64,000 bases of DNA from Prostheceraeus crozeri. Its lineage: Eukaryota; Platyhelminthes; Polycladida; Euryleptidae. Where the stretch lies: positions 330,001 to 394,000 of the forward strand of contig CAJQUW010007244.1 of NCBI GenBank assembly GCA_907163375.1, read 5' to 3'. Under the pieces are notes generated by a model. That model was not told the DNA's origin. It saw only the letters and a list, made by a program, of their open reading frames with translations, and did no database searches. Shown here piece by piece: positions 11,207 to 21,440 of the stretch (position 1 is its first letter; each line of letters starts with the position of its first letter). A program made the translations under genes and the position numbers.

Positions 11207-11563
11207 TCAATAATCTTCAGTACATACCTCCAGTCTCTCTCTCCCTCTCCCTCTCTCTCTCTCTCTCTTTGAAGGCTGTTTCAAGACATCGTCGGCAAAA
11301 TACGGCGTCGCAATTGACGCAAAATCTACACCTGTGAAAATGCAATCAATCATCTGCATCAACTGACACTGCTCATAAGTACTCTCGAATGCAGACACTT
11401 TACTAAGGAATTGACACAAGTTTTTCGGTGCATGTTGACGCTTGAAAAACATTTTGCAATGAACTTTGTAGGAGAGATATATCATTTCACAAGACAAAGG
11501 ATGTGAAGCATGCTTGCGAAGCAAGAAATCAAAGCATACTTGGAATGAATACGCAATTGTCAA
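11207..11563 (-). other. Open frame of 118 codons, possible exon
   Basis: On the minus strand a frame without stops has a composition unlike random AT-rich DNA (for example HASHPLSCEMIYLSYK and FTGVDFASIATPYFADDV). It runs into a CT microsatellite, which gives the RERERGRGRERE tail, so only about the first 95 residues could be real. A pyrimidine-rich stretch ending in CAAG near 11518 could be a splice acceptor. I recognise no family. It may be an exon of a host gene or chance. Confidence 0.2.
11229..11268. repeat. CT microsatellite
   Basis: A (CT)n run with CCCT interruptions. Shorter runs of the same kind lie at 11598-11622 and 11703-11740. Confidence 0.9.
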
Positions 11564-11860
11564 ACGACTTTGCTCGAACTATGTTTGAATGAAAATCCTC
11601 CTCTCTCTCTCTCTCTCTCTGAGAGATTGTGTAGTTTTTTTACACAATTTAAATTTTTTGTTGCTGACTGTGCGCGAGTGGCAAGAGGGAGGGCAGTCAA
11701 AACCTCTCTCCCTCTTCTCTCTCTACTCTCTCGCATACAGTACTTATTAAAGGAGATTGTGTGACATCTGGGCAGTTGCTTTTGCGCTTACTAAACCGGT
11801 ATAGTATTCTCCCATGTCCGTGTACAGTATTCTACCACGCCTCATGTTTCTCATCTGCAG

Positions 11861-12990
11861 TTGTGATGTACCTAAGCCGAGCCGAGGCGAACTGATGGCG
11901 ACTCGTTTCGGCTCGGCTTGAACTCATCTTCCCTCGGCTCGGCTCCACTTGTTCGAGCCGGTCGAATCCGTGGCTCTTCGGCTTGGCTCAAAAAATGTAT
12001 CGTTTGTAGTTTTGTCCCATCCCATTCTTTCAAGACAAGTGAAGTCATATCGAACTACATATTACTCTGTTCGTATTACTACTCATAATGCGTCTGAAAT
12101 AACTTCAAACTTAGTATTGTGTGCAATAATACCTTCGAGGCAGCTGTTCTAATGGCGATCGTTCAACTGTCAACATCGACTTCGTTATATATAATACAAT
12201 TCATTGAGAAACACAGCAAGCTAATCCTGCTTTTTATTCAAGTCGTTGAAAGAAATTACATCGAATTATTTCCCGAATTTTCGTGATTTAAATTACTATA
12301 TTACTATATGAAAGCATAAATTTATCAAAGAATTAAAATTTATTCATTTAGGAGACTTAAGGCAGACTATAAGACCTTTGCCTAAGCTCAGTAATGGACA
12401 GTTTTTGATATTCTTATGCTAAGATTAATGGACCAGAGGCTCTTTATTATTCGTCAAGGACCATCATCCTCAAATGGTAGCTGGCGCTGAGATAAATGTA
12501 TTTCTCAAAATTTTATGATAAAACTGATCCGTAATTATATTAGCCAGATGCATCGGATCGTTGGAGAAAATGAAAAGTAGAAAACTGCGTGGGAAATTTG
12601 TAAAAATAGTAGACAAGGAAAACCATAGCCATGTATGAATATTGCATCAATACAACCAGAAATCTTCATAAGACAAGATAATCATTGTAATGTCACCATA
12701 TTACTAACTTTTATCGTCAAGTGCAGAATTCCTTCACAATCTATAATTGATGATGCAACTTTAATTATATCCAGTAAATGTTCTACAATCACCACTTGTT
12801 AACAAGCTATGTGTATAGGCACTGTACATTAGGTTGAATTTTAACTTTGTTTTCCCCAAAATTAAAATGGCTCGTCGGCTCGGCTTCGCTTGGCTCGGCT
12901 CTAGCATTGCACGGCTCGGCTCAGCTCGGCTTGAATATTTCAAAATCACATCAGCTCGCGGCTCGTCAGGTCGAGCCATGTGCATCTCTA
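11861..12990. mobile_element. Non-autonomous hAT element with 8-bp target duplication
   Basis: The direct repeat ATCTGCAG stands at 11853-11860 and again at 12991-12998: a perfect 8-bp duplication, as hAT transposases make. The ends are imperfect inverted repeats, TTGTGATGTACCTAAGCCGA on the left and TAGAGATGCACATGGCTCGA read inward from the right; the latter fits the hAT pattern YARNGATGC. Both subterminal regions (11875-11990 and 12870-12978) are packed with GAGCCGAGCC-type repeats in both directions, a usual feature of hAT ends. The AT-rich middle encodes nothing recognisable. The frames seen in the ends are only translations of the GC-rich repeats. Confidence 0.88.
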
Positions 12991-13099
12991 ATCTGCAGAA
13001 GAGACTCAAAATCAGTCAATACAGCTTGTATTATCATGACTATGAAATCGTGCAATAGATGCAAGAAAAAATAAGAAGCTCTATTGGAGCTTCTCTCTT

Positions 13100-13310
13100 T
13101 TTTATTGGAATTCTCATGACTGAAATTACAAGCTTGATCATTTACGAAAAAATCATATCGCCATTTCCAATCACTGTATTCGTGGCAAAGGTCATGTTGA
13201 ACGGATTTATGGCAATATCAATGATATGGTAGCGGATATCATGACGAAGCCACTGTCAAAATTGCAATTTGAAAATTGTCATATTCTAATGGGAATTCGA
13301 AGATAAGGAC
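13100..13310 (+). mobile_element. Fossil tail of a copia-type element
   Basis: The plus strand shows the very end of a copia-class polyprotein, the region after RNase H, with the signature MVADIMTKPLS followed by a GI-like terminus; similarity extends upstream to about 13140. Only this tail is present, with neither the rest of the polyprotein nor a pair of long terminal repeats. It is a broken, old relic. Confidence 0.7.
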
Positions 13311-13780
13311 CGGGGCAGTCCATTTTGTTCTATTGTTGTAGTGATTTGCATAGATGCCGAATTACAGCTGCGCGTTTTACATGTATCGCGCGTGAATGTC
13401 AATCAGATCAGATACTTCATTCACTACACTCCTTCGCGTGATTCCAATAGAGGTGGTTTCATCATATACAGTGCATTTCGGATAGGCGGATGGTGTGAGA
13501 GCGAGATTTCTCTCCCGCGAATCTGGAGGTCCTGCTAATGCGGACTGACAAGTTTTTAGCTCATTTTCGCCTAAATGATTGCTGTCTGCGTCACATTTTC
13601 ATTCTTTTATTGATAGTTACGCTTGCACAGAAGCCTACAGGATAAGGTTCACAATATCATCCTGCTTTCAAGTTCAAGATAAAAAAGCGTCTGTGTATGT
13701 GTTTATTTTGATTATGAAAAGCAATCTATTGCATGCATTCATAAAAAAGAGTTTTTAAAACACGGAACAAAAGCCAAAAC
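13311..13780. other. No recognisable gene
   Basis: Nothing identifiable. The first part could be what remains of the terminal repeat of the copia-type relic, but no second copy exists to compare. Confidence 0.4.
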
Positions 13781-14868
13781 CATAGAGTAAGTATATTATG
13801 TAGAGTAGCAACTCCCCCGCATTTATTAAATCCCCTTTATGTATATAGTTTCGATTTTGTTAAATGAACTCGAACTGAAGCACAGAAGGAATACAATACA
13901 GAAGGAATAATAGTATTTTATACATTGAGAGAGAGATAGGATATTCTATTCACGTCAAATTCATGCATGTGACTACAATATAACATGATAACACTCAAAG
14001 AGAATTGAAATAAAAGTGAAAGTAACGTGGGAGTAAATGAAAATCAAAATTGTCCGTGCCATGTCAACCTTGGAGAGATAATATAGTTTGTCAAATCAAC
14101 AATTCGATGGGTTACTATTACTTTAATGCTCAGATTTCTTAATAAGAGTATTTTCCTCAGCGTGATCATATCACAAAGTCTTCCACTGAAAGAGCAAATC
14201 ATAATCAAAGAAAGAGATCATAATTGACTTTAGAATGCTATATATGTAAATAGGTATAAATTACTATTCAGATTCAAGAAATGAAACTCAAATTTAGAGA
14301 ATCATATAATTATGCCGATGAAAATTGAATTAAAAACTTTTGATAATTGAATTTTCAATCATAGAAGCACAATAGTATCTCAACTTCTTCATGAAAACGT
14401 GCATTACAATCTGTTTCATGAAATTGCCTTGATAGTCACATCAATCTCCGTATCTCAATCTGAAGATACCTGCTAGTAAATACTATTTCCCTTTGCTATC
14501 TATAAGTTTCGTACTACTACATAGTGGCTACACGTCGGTAGTATATATACACAGGAATAATTATGAAAAAGCCAATCACAGCCGCTTTTCCTATATTGTA
14601 TTGATTTTTCTTGTCTCATTCGCACTGTATATATTGCATCCTTGTTTATTGACCGTTGTCACTGATGATGGTAGCTTGCCTACTGAAACATGTTTGCTGC
14701 TAATAAACCTATCAAATTATGAAAAACTTCACCTCAAGAATTGTTCAAATAATTTTTTGCACAGCAGAAACGTTATCTCCGCAAAAACTGAATATTTTCA
14801 GATAAATTTTTTCCACTGTATACCGATACATTTTTCAGTCGATACTCTCTGTATATACTTACTCTACG
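13781..14868 (-). mobile_element. MITE, CATAGAGTAA family, copy A
   Basis: This begins CATAGAGTAAGTATATTA and ends with the inverse (TATACTTACTCTACG). Read on the minus strand it matches copies B (25733-26579) and C (26757-27518) at several places, such as TGTGATATGATCRCGCTCA, GAGTTCATTT and CAAATTATT. It is about 240 bp longer than B, mostly in 13880-14130. A 134-codon frame inside (14493-14897) is not conserved in the other copies. The superfamily is unknown, and I see no clear target duplication. Confidence 0.7.
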
Positions 14869-15994
14869 GTCAAAGCTTACTGGTTAAAGGTAGATGAAAA
14901 TGAAGCATTAACATAAAGAAGAAAGGAATCTAATGTCAACTGGGTTTTGTCTTTCACTATTCGGGGATTTCAGCTGCCATGATGACAGTAGCCTTCGTCT
15001 CAAGAGTGTGTGCTGGCTCGTTGACGCACTGCTCTGTGAATTGGTGTATAAATGGATTCATAGGAGCTCTGTATAAATCGATGAGCAACAATTGCTTGTA
15101 AAATGCATGTAGATGCATTAGACTATTTTTTAGTGGCCAAAGGAAAAACCAGGCCAACAAAAAATTCACTCACTCCGCATCGAATGCGTGTCTTGGAGCA
15201 GGGAAAGATTTTTGTTGCGCTGCATTGCAGAAGTGCATCGTTTACAACAAGTGGCAAGAACAGCACGGCTTTTAAATGAAACACTAGCGCAAATCACTTA
15301 ATTCAGAAATTCAAATCCACCTATCCATTAAGAATTCTCCTGTTAAAGCGGAGTGACTTCCAAAGACCGGAGGGCTTTACATAATCAACACCAATGATCA
15401 ACAATCTTACAAAAACAATTTACAGCGAACTGTCACTTCCAGTTTGGAAGCATTAACTAAATCAAAACAATTTATTGCATTGCATTGGTCTTTCTGATCT
15501 CCTCGCATGGTTAGATAGAAAGTACTGTATATTGAAATTATCCCATAAGTCAGCGTTGTTCAGATGATATCTATGAATCAGATTAACAATTCCTTAAAGC
15601 ATGTGTGCAAATTTCATCAATTCTGAACTATAAAAACATTTCAAAATGCATGATAGGCAATATTATGTATGAATACCATATGAGATTTGTACATTACTTA
15701 TCGAGAAATCTCATGTGGTGTTTCCATTGTCTACTTAGATACATCTACATCTATTTCTATCTATAGACTTCCTGTATCAAAGCATTCTTCTGCAATTTAG
15801 AAGTCTATGATCTTAGCGGTAACTTCTATGTTATAAGTATTGAAAAATGACGGCCGGGTAATGCCATTGCTGTCTGCTGACAGTAGGTAGCCATGTACAA
15901 AATGTCATTATTCCTATATTATTGCACCATAGATTTAGAAATATAAGTAGACAATGATGGCTAATAGTTGATGAAATGTGCTTAGAAATTACTT
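14869..15994. other. No recognisable gene
   Basis: A minus-strand frame of 70 codons (14957-15169) is the only notable one, and I cannot assign it. No repeat ends were found. Confidence 0.5.
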
Positions 15995-16114
15995 GTGTAA
16001 CCGTTTTATGCGCATGTTGAGCGGTTTTATTGAATCAGTTTACGAGGTTTTACTGCATTATTTTATCATGAACTTTTAATGCGCGCTGATTTTAAAGTTG
16101 AGAGTGAGAGTCGT

Positions 16115-16120
16115 TCAGTC
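16115..16120 (+). promoter_or_regulatory. Possible initiator element (Inr)
   Basis: TCAGTC about 35 bp before the exon's ATG fits the arthropod/metazoan initiator consensus TCAKTY. The mirrored copy is at 16967-16972. The match is short and could be chance. Confidence 0.25.
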
Positions 16121-16150
16121 TTTTTGTGATTCTAGTCGGATCGTTTGCTT

Positions 16151-16468
16151 ATGCGAGCTAGTATACTGAAACGACCGACAATTGAGTTGTCAAACGAACC
16201 TTCGTCCATTACAGTGGATCCTGCGTCGGAGTTCAGCGTGAGCTTGGGAGGCGCTGAGGGTAGGCTGCGAGAGCTGAGCCTCACAGGCGACGAGAGTCAC
16301 CTGTTGACCGACAACCCGACGTCATCCACACTGTCCGAGGCGAAAGCCGAGGAGAACCGCCTTGAAGACGTTGCGACCGTAGGGCGAAAGCCCCGAGCGG
16401 TGAGTTGGGCCGACGAGGCCGAGGAAGAAGAGCGAGAGCGGCAACAGGAGCAGAGCCAGTCCGAAAGG
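16151..16468 (+). CDS. First coding exon of a putative PP1-binding protein, left copy
   Basis: This looks like a host exon: GC-rich in an AT-rich setting, ATG at 16151, exactly 106 codons, then a strong splice donor GTAAGT at 16469-16474 (phase 0). The peptide begins MRASILKRPT and later has GRKPRAVSWADEAEEEE before a Glu/Arg/Gln-rich helix-like end. SILK near the N-terminus followed by an RVxF-type motif (RAVSW) is the known docking pair for protein phosphatase 1, as in inhibitor-2. I infer a PP1 regulator or target. The serine- and acid-rich middle looks disordered. The gene cannot be named, and no second exon was found in the window. Downstream on this strand lies the inverted copy, so normal splicing from here is doubtful. 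Confidence 0.6.
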
Positions 16469-16618
16469 GTAAGTGCCTATCCTATACGATTGAATGACCT
16501 TGACCGCAGGCCAGTTACATTTTGAATTTATTTTGCTGGCATATAAAATCCCACCGCTGCCACCAAATGTAACTGGCCTGCGGTCAAGGTCATTAAATCG
16601 TATAGGATAGGCACTTAC

Positions 16619-16936
16619 CCTTTCGGACTGGCTCTGCTCCTGTTGCCGCTCTCGCTCTTCTTCCTCGGCCTCGTCGGCCCAACTCACCGCTCGGGGCTTT
16701 CGCCCTACGGTCGCAACGTCTTCAAGGCGGTTCTCCTCGGCTTTCGCCTCGGACAGTGTGGATGACGTCGGGTTGTCGGTCAACAGGTGACTCTCGTCGC
16801 CTGTGAGGCTCAGCTCTCGCAGCCTACCCTCAGCGCCTCCCAAGCTCACGCTGAACTCCGACGCAGGATCCACTGTAATGGACGAAGGTTCGTTTGACAA
16901 CTCAATTGTCGGTCGTTTCAGTATACTAGCTCGCAT
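16619..16936 (-). CDS. First coding exon of a putative PP1-binding protein, right copy
   Basis: This is the mirror image of the exon at 16151-16468: ATG at 16936, the same 106 codons without a change I could see, and donor GTAAGT at 16618-16613. Two equally intact copies pointing at each other mean that transcription through either would make a long hairpin RNA. If one arm is an assembly fold-back, only one of the two exons is real; the sequence does not say which. Confidence 0.55.
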
Positions 16937-17092
16937 AAGCAAACGATCCGACTAGAATCACAAAAAGACTGAACGACTCTCACTCTCAACTTTAAAATCA
17001 GCGCGCATTAAAAGTTCATGATAAAATAATGCAGTAAAACCTCGTAAACTGATTCAATAAAACCGCTCAACATGCGCATAAAACGGTTACAC

Positions 17093-18307
17093 TTGCAAGT
17101 CACAATAGATTAATAATCATATGTATCCATCTGGAATTCCGCTCAGAATTTATGCTAAATTCTTTAATAAAGTGAATTTGCTAACTCTGATAGTTTCCTT
17201 TTTAGGGACCCTTTTAAATTATTAGCCGATGAGAATGTGACGTGAGATATCCTTTGTTCCAGTACAAATTTTCAATTGATTTGAATTTCAAATAATTTCC
17301 AGAATGTGATTTAACTTCCTTTTTGTCATCCACCAATCCATTTTTGAAATAGGACATTTTAAAAGACTTCAGTCATTCGAATTCAAGCTAATTTTTAAGT
17401 TCGAGATAATTACATTCCTAATTTGCTACTTGATTAACTATCATCAATCGAAGAATGCAAATTGAAAAGAAGAAAGATCAAAGATACTCGGATCAAAAAG
17501 CGTTTCGTTTTCATCGAACTCATTAGGATCTTTTTTGTACAATGCTAAACTGAAATGGAATTCGCTTGAACTGCAGGTTTGTATCAGGAACTTTATTTCC
17601 CGTAACATGCGTATTTTTGTTCTTCCTATCCTTGTTTGACCCTTCAAATTTTTTCCACATTGGAATAAGAATCTTAACAACGACTAATTGAACTTCACAG
17701 ACGAGAAAGACTTTAATTACTTTTTGTTTACTGATTTCATATCTTTCATCACTTATCATCTTCAAGTTCTTGTTTACATTGGAAAATTGTGTAAAGCCTT
17801 ATAAACCCTCTGAGATGAGACAGACGTATTTCGTGTGTGTAGAGAAGTTATCTTTTCAATTTTTTCTTCAAATTTTACGACTGAATTATTGAGATGCTGC
17901 TGCCGTGATGCATCTACCAAGAAAATCTCACTCCCATTGCTTCAAGAAACATTGCTTGATATAAATTTCAGAGCATGCAACCAGTATTCAAGATGTTGTA
18001 TGTGACTGCCAACTGCTGGAAATGAAAACATTTCCATGATTTGCCCATGTATTTTCATCTGTACCGAGTAAACTATAAATCAGAAACATTATGGATGGAA
18101 GTGGAATGGGCTACTTCGAAACGATTTCGTTTTCACTGATCGTTTTAATGCACATGCATGATATTAGTTTCTTTCTTGCCGAAGTTATACTTCAAATCTG
18201 ATGTAGTTTATGCTAAAGATCAATTTGAAATCAAAATAGAACTTTTGCATTACCTTCATGAAGTCTCAAAATTGGTTGAGCCACTACAAAACTCAGCCTC
18301 ATATTAG
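17093..18307. other. No recognisable gene
   Basis: This is AT-rich with short minus-strand frames (78 and 80 codons near 17444-17765) that resemble nothing I know. No second exon matching the exon at 16151 was found. Confidence 0.5.
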
Positions 18308-19200
18308 CCCTATCAGGACCGGGCGATTTTTAGCGTAGTGGGACGGGGGGGACACAAAGTGCAACCATCAAATTTTCCATGTTTCGGTGGATAAATGTGT
18401 TCCACAATGGATTTCGAGTAAAGTTAAAAATGAAACTTTCAATTTTTTCATTTTTTATGAATCTGTGTATAATTTTTGACTCTTTAAAATTGCTCATTAC
18501 AGCTAAAGTACTTCTGGAAACTTTTACTCAAGCATCTATATATATGGAGTTATAAGTATCATACTCTACGCTAATTATGGTGCTATAAATAGAAATTTGA
18601 AATTTAAGCGTAAATAATGTTTTTTCATGTATTATTGCATTTTTCGATCTTTACAAATATCTCGTTCTAGTGACTTATTCGCTATACAGACAAGGTTATC
18701 ATACGCTCCGAATGCAATCTTTCGAATAGTGATATGTATTTTGCATTATTCTGTTGGTTTCATATCTAGAAATTCGCATCAATAGGCCTATACTGTGCAT
18801 GCATATTACATTTATACTTTTATATTATATAGTAAACAATATATAATAATATATATATATTATATAAATTTTGTACAATAATGTACTCATTTTGGGAGAT
18901 AAGATGAATGTATATGTTAACAATCTTGAATTGCACATTCATAAATATTATGTAAGTATGATACAGAAACATTTTATCAATAATCAATGCTACTCTAAAT
19001 GAAAACCATCCATTTTCTATAAAAAGCACTTTTAAAAATTCCCTTTGAAACAGAACTCACAGTAGGTCGATTTTGCCCACAATTTTACTGAAACTTCAAC
19101 ATATACGTACAAACAAAAAATAAAAAAAATAAACTTCCATCTGACTTGATTTAGGAGAGATCAAAAGAGGTTAATAGTGCCCTCCGGTCCTGATATAGGG
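18308..19200. mobile_element. MITE, CCCTATCAGGACCG family
   Basis: This starts CCCTATCAGGACCGGGC and ends with the inverse of CCCTATATCAGGACCGG, giving terminal inverted repeats of about 17 bp. The last 140 bp recur at window positions 1-144. It is 893 bp and encodes nothing. The flanks read ATTAG on the left and TAAAG on the right, so a target duplication is not evident. Confidence 0.7.
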
Positions 19201-19725
19201 TAAAGCTGTGTTATTCATTAGGCGACACTTCATTTAGAGAGCACCATTGATTGGTTAGACTCAATTCCGAACAATTTTAGCGCACTAATATCATTCGCGA
19301 TGGGTTTATATTGCTGGTTACAGTGGTTACATTGTATACAATAATAGAAATAGTCAATGCTGCGATTAATCAGATACATCAATTTAATTTGAAATTTCCG
19401 AGAATGAATATGATCGATAATTTCAAAAATGTGCGCAAAGATGAATGTCGTGTCTTATTTTACTAAACGCACTCATTCGTTAAGGTTTCTAAAATCGTGG
19501 ACATCATTCCACCTTATTTTTCATGAGTACTTTTTGAAGAAGGAACCAAATGCATCAGATTTTTTTCACTGGACTGCTGCTCATTTAGTCTCCATCCATC
19601 ACGACTATAATTTTCCTTCAACTCAGGTGGCTCCATCAGGAGGCAGGTTAGTGGGCCATTGTACCCCTCAAAATATGGGAAGCATGTCACTTGCTCTTCC
19701 TAAAAGTGAATTTCCAAGTTATATT

Positions 19726-19785
<60 letters not shown>

Positions 19786-20800
19786 TCCAGTTATATTCAT
19801 ATATTTCAATTTTTCTACTGAAATTATCAAAGGGCCAAAAAAGTTTGGTGATGCATCCTTCTATGCACGGGAGATATTCTCAATGGGCTGATCTAAAATT
19901 ACGTATGATGTGGTTGTTGTAGGCTCCTCGGTGTTGCCATATGTAAGTCGTCTTGCAATTGAGAATGGTGTGATGGATAAGCGCATAATAAGTCCGGCAG
20001 CTAGAACGAGTTTCTGCAGGGAACGCGGCCGAAAGTGAGACTTTCACAGAATGATGTTCACCCACAGAATTGAATATTTTGTTTATCTGCTTCGGTTTGG
20101 TAGAAGTGTGATTAATACGAAATTGACGGCACATCGAGGAACCTATTAAGTGGGCAAAAAGGAATTCCTAGTACCTTACAGAGATAGGAAAAAAAGTCGT
20201 GCGTCGCTTGGGGATTAATGTGAGTTCCAGCAAAAGTGCTTCGATTGCCAAAATTCCTTCAGATTCGAAGACTTCAGATCATTGCGCACAAGTTTTCTCC
20301 ATAATGTTGGCCCTTCCGATCATTATTAAAGAAAGTAGCAGGCGTACGAAAATTAGTTCACTTGATGATTTCACATCCTCTCCTCGGCATTGCTGACTGT
20401 ATAGTGCATACATTGAATCGAAGCCAAGACAGGGATGTGTGTTTTGGTGTGTGCGAAGTAATATTACAGCACGCACGCATCTCTCACTGGTTCTGGTGTC
20501 ACCTGCTGACAGCTTGTTGTTTGCTATTTCCAATAGCAAGTGATACACGAATTATCCATTCGAGAAGGAGCAAGTTGTCTAATTCTGTGATGTGCCATTT
20601 CGACATTAAGGTTGCATACAATTCTTCCTTTCTAGGAAACTGTGATCCTTTCTATGAGTGTTTCTCTATATTGAAATAATTGTATTGAACTTTGAGTGAA
20701 TATTTGAAAATAGATTAAGAAGCGTTTATGACTCCATGTGAACTGGTTTTGAATTCTTTGCATGCACGGTCACAGAAACCGAAGCGCGCGCAAATGAATC
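19201..20800. other. No recognisable gene; contains an AT microsatellite
   Basis: Open frames of 99 codons (19429-19728, plus), 84 codons (19880-20134, minus) and 105 codons (20362-20679, plus) match nothing I recognise. The long (AT)n tract lies at about 19729-19780. Confidence 0.4.
19729..19780. repeat. (AT)n microsatellite
   Basis: About 26 AT units in a row. The YIYIYI peptide encoded here is an artefact of the repeat. Confidence 0.97.
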
Positions 20801-20810
20801 TAATTCTGTG

Positions 20811-21430
20811 TGTACACCCTATGTCTACTACGAATCGGCACGTCTGCCGAGTTCTAGTGAGTTCCTCTTCGTGTCAGACAGGATTAAAGAAAAACACATG
20901 TAAATCCAATGGGACGCAGATTGCAGTTTTTGGCTAAAATGAAGTTTTGCATGTTTTCTCTAATTAAACGAAAAGCCTACAAAGCCTAGAGTCAAAATTT
21001 TTTGGAATGTCTTCAGGTCACTTCCTCTCATCTTTGTGCACCCCGGTCTATAAAGCCAAGCACATTTAGATTTGACGAGCCTCTTAATGTCGGCAGACAC
21101 AAACATTGTGAGCAACTTTATCCACATTCAACCACAATCTCACGTGAGATTGTGGTTGAATGTATGTACATACATTGCCGTTCAGAGGCATCATAATAGC
21201 ACATGCACATTATAGGAAATAACCTAAAGACATTCCATGTCAAAAATTATGACTCTGGGCTTAGTACTTTTCGCTTAATTAGAGAAAACACAGAAAATAA
21301 CATTTTTGCCAAAAACTGAAATCTGCGTCCATTGGATTTACATGTGTTTTTCTTTGATCCTGTCTGACAAGAAGAGGAACTCACTAGAACTCGGCAGACG
21401 CGCGAATTCGTAGTAGGCATAGGGTGTACA
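20811..21430. mobile_element. 620-bp element with ~200-bp terminal inverted repeats, Mutator-like
   Basis: The arms 20811-21013 and about 21230-21430 are inverted copies, starting TGTACACCCTATG. They are bounded by a 10-bp direct repeat with one mismatch: TAATTCTGTG at 20801-20810 and TCATTCTGTG at 21431-21440. Long terminal inverted repeats plus a 9-10 bp target duplication are typical of Mutator-like (MULE) elements, so I assign it there tentatively. It has no transposase. The middle holds a perfect 40-bp palindrome. Confidence 0.78.
21124..21163. repeat. Perfect 40-bp palindrome
   Basis: Two 20-base halves are exact reverse complements around CACGTG at 21141-21146, with no loop. It sits near the centre of the inverted-repeat element and could extrude as a cruciform. 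Confidence 0.97.
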
Positions 21431-21440
21431 TCATTCTGTG

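Larger units (their letters stand above)
15995..17092. repeat. Near-perfect inverted repeat containing a gene's first exon
   Basis: Arms 15995-16522 and 16565-17092 (528 bp each) are reverse complements with no length change; the only difference I noticed is 16492 against 16595. The spacer 16523-16564 is 42 bp. Homology stops sharply at both outer ends. The arms carry the same GC-rich coding exon with about 150 bp upstream and a splice donor, tail to tail. There are no target duplications or transposon-like termini. Such a structure can be a very recent inverted duplication, or a fold-back artefact like the much larger one later in this window. Confidence 0.93.

Noticed and set aside
12834-13074. 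Overlapping Ala/Leu/Gly/Ser-rich frames
   Set aside because: They come from the GAGCCGAGCC repeats at the end of the hAT element.
14493-14897. 134-codon frame with hydrophobic stretches
   Set aside because: It lies inside MITE copy A and is not conserved in copies B and C.
19691-19891. Frame with a YIYIYI repeat resembling a membrane peptide
   Set aside because: It is only the (AT)n microsatellite in translation.
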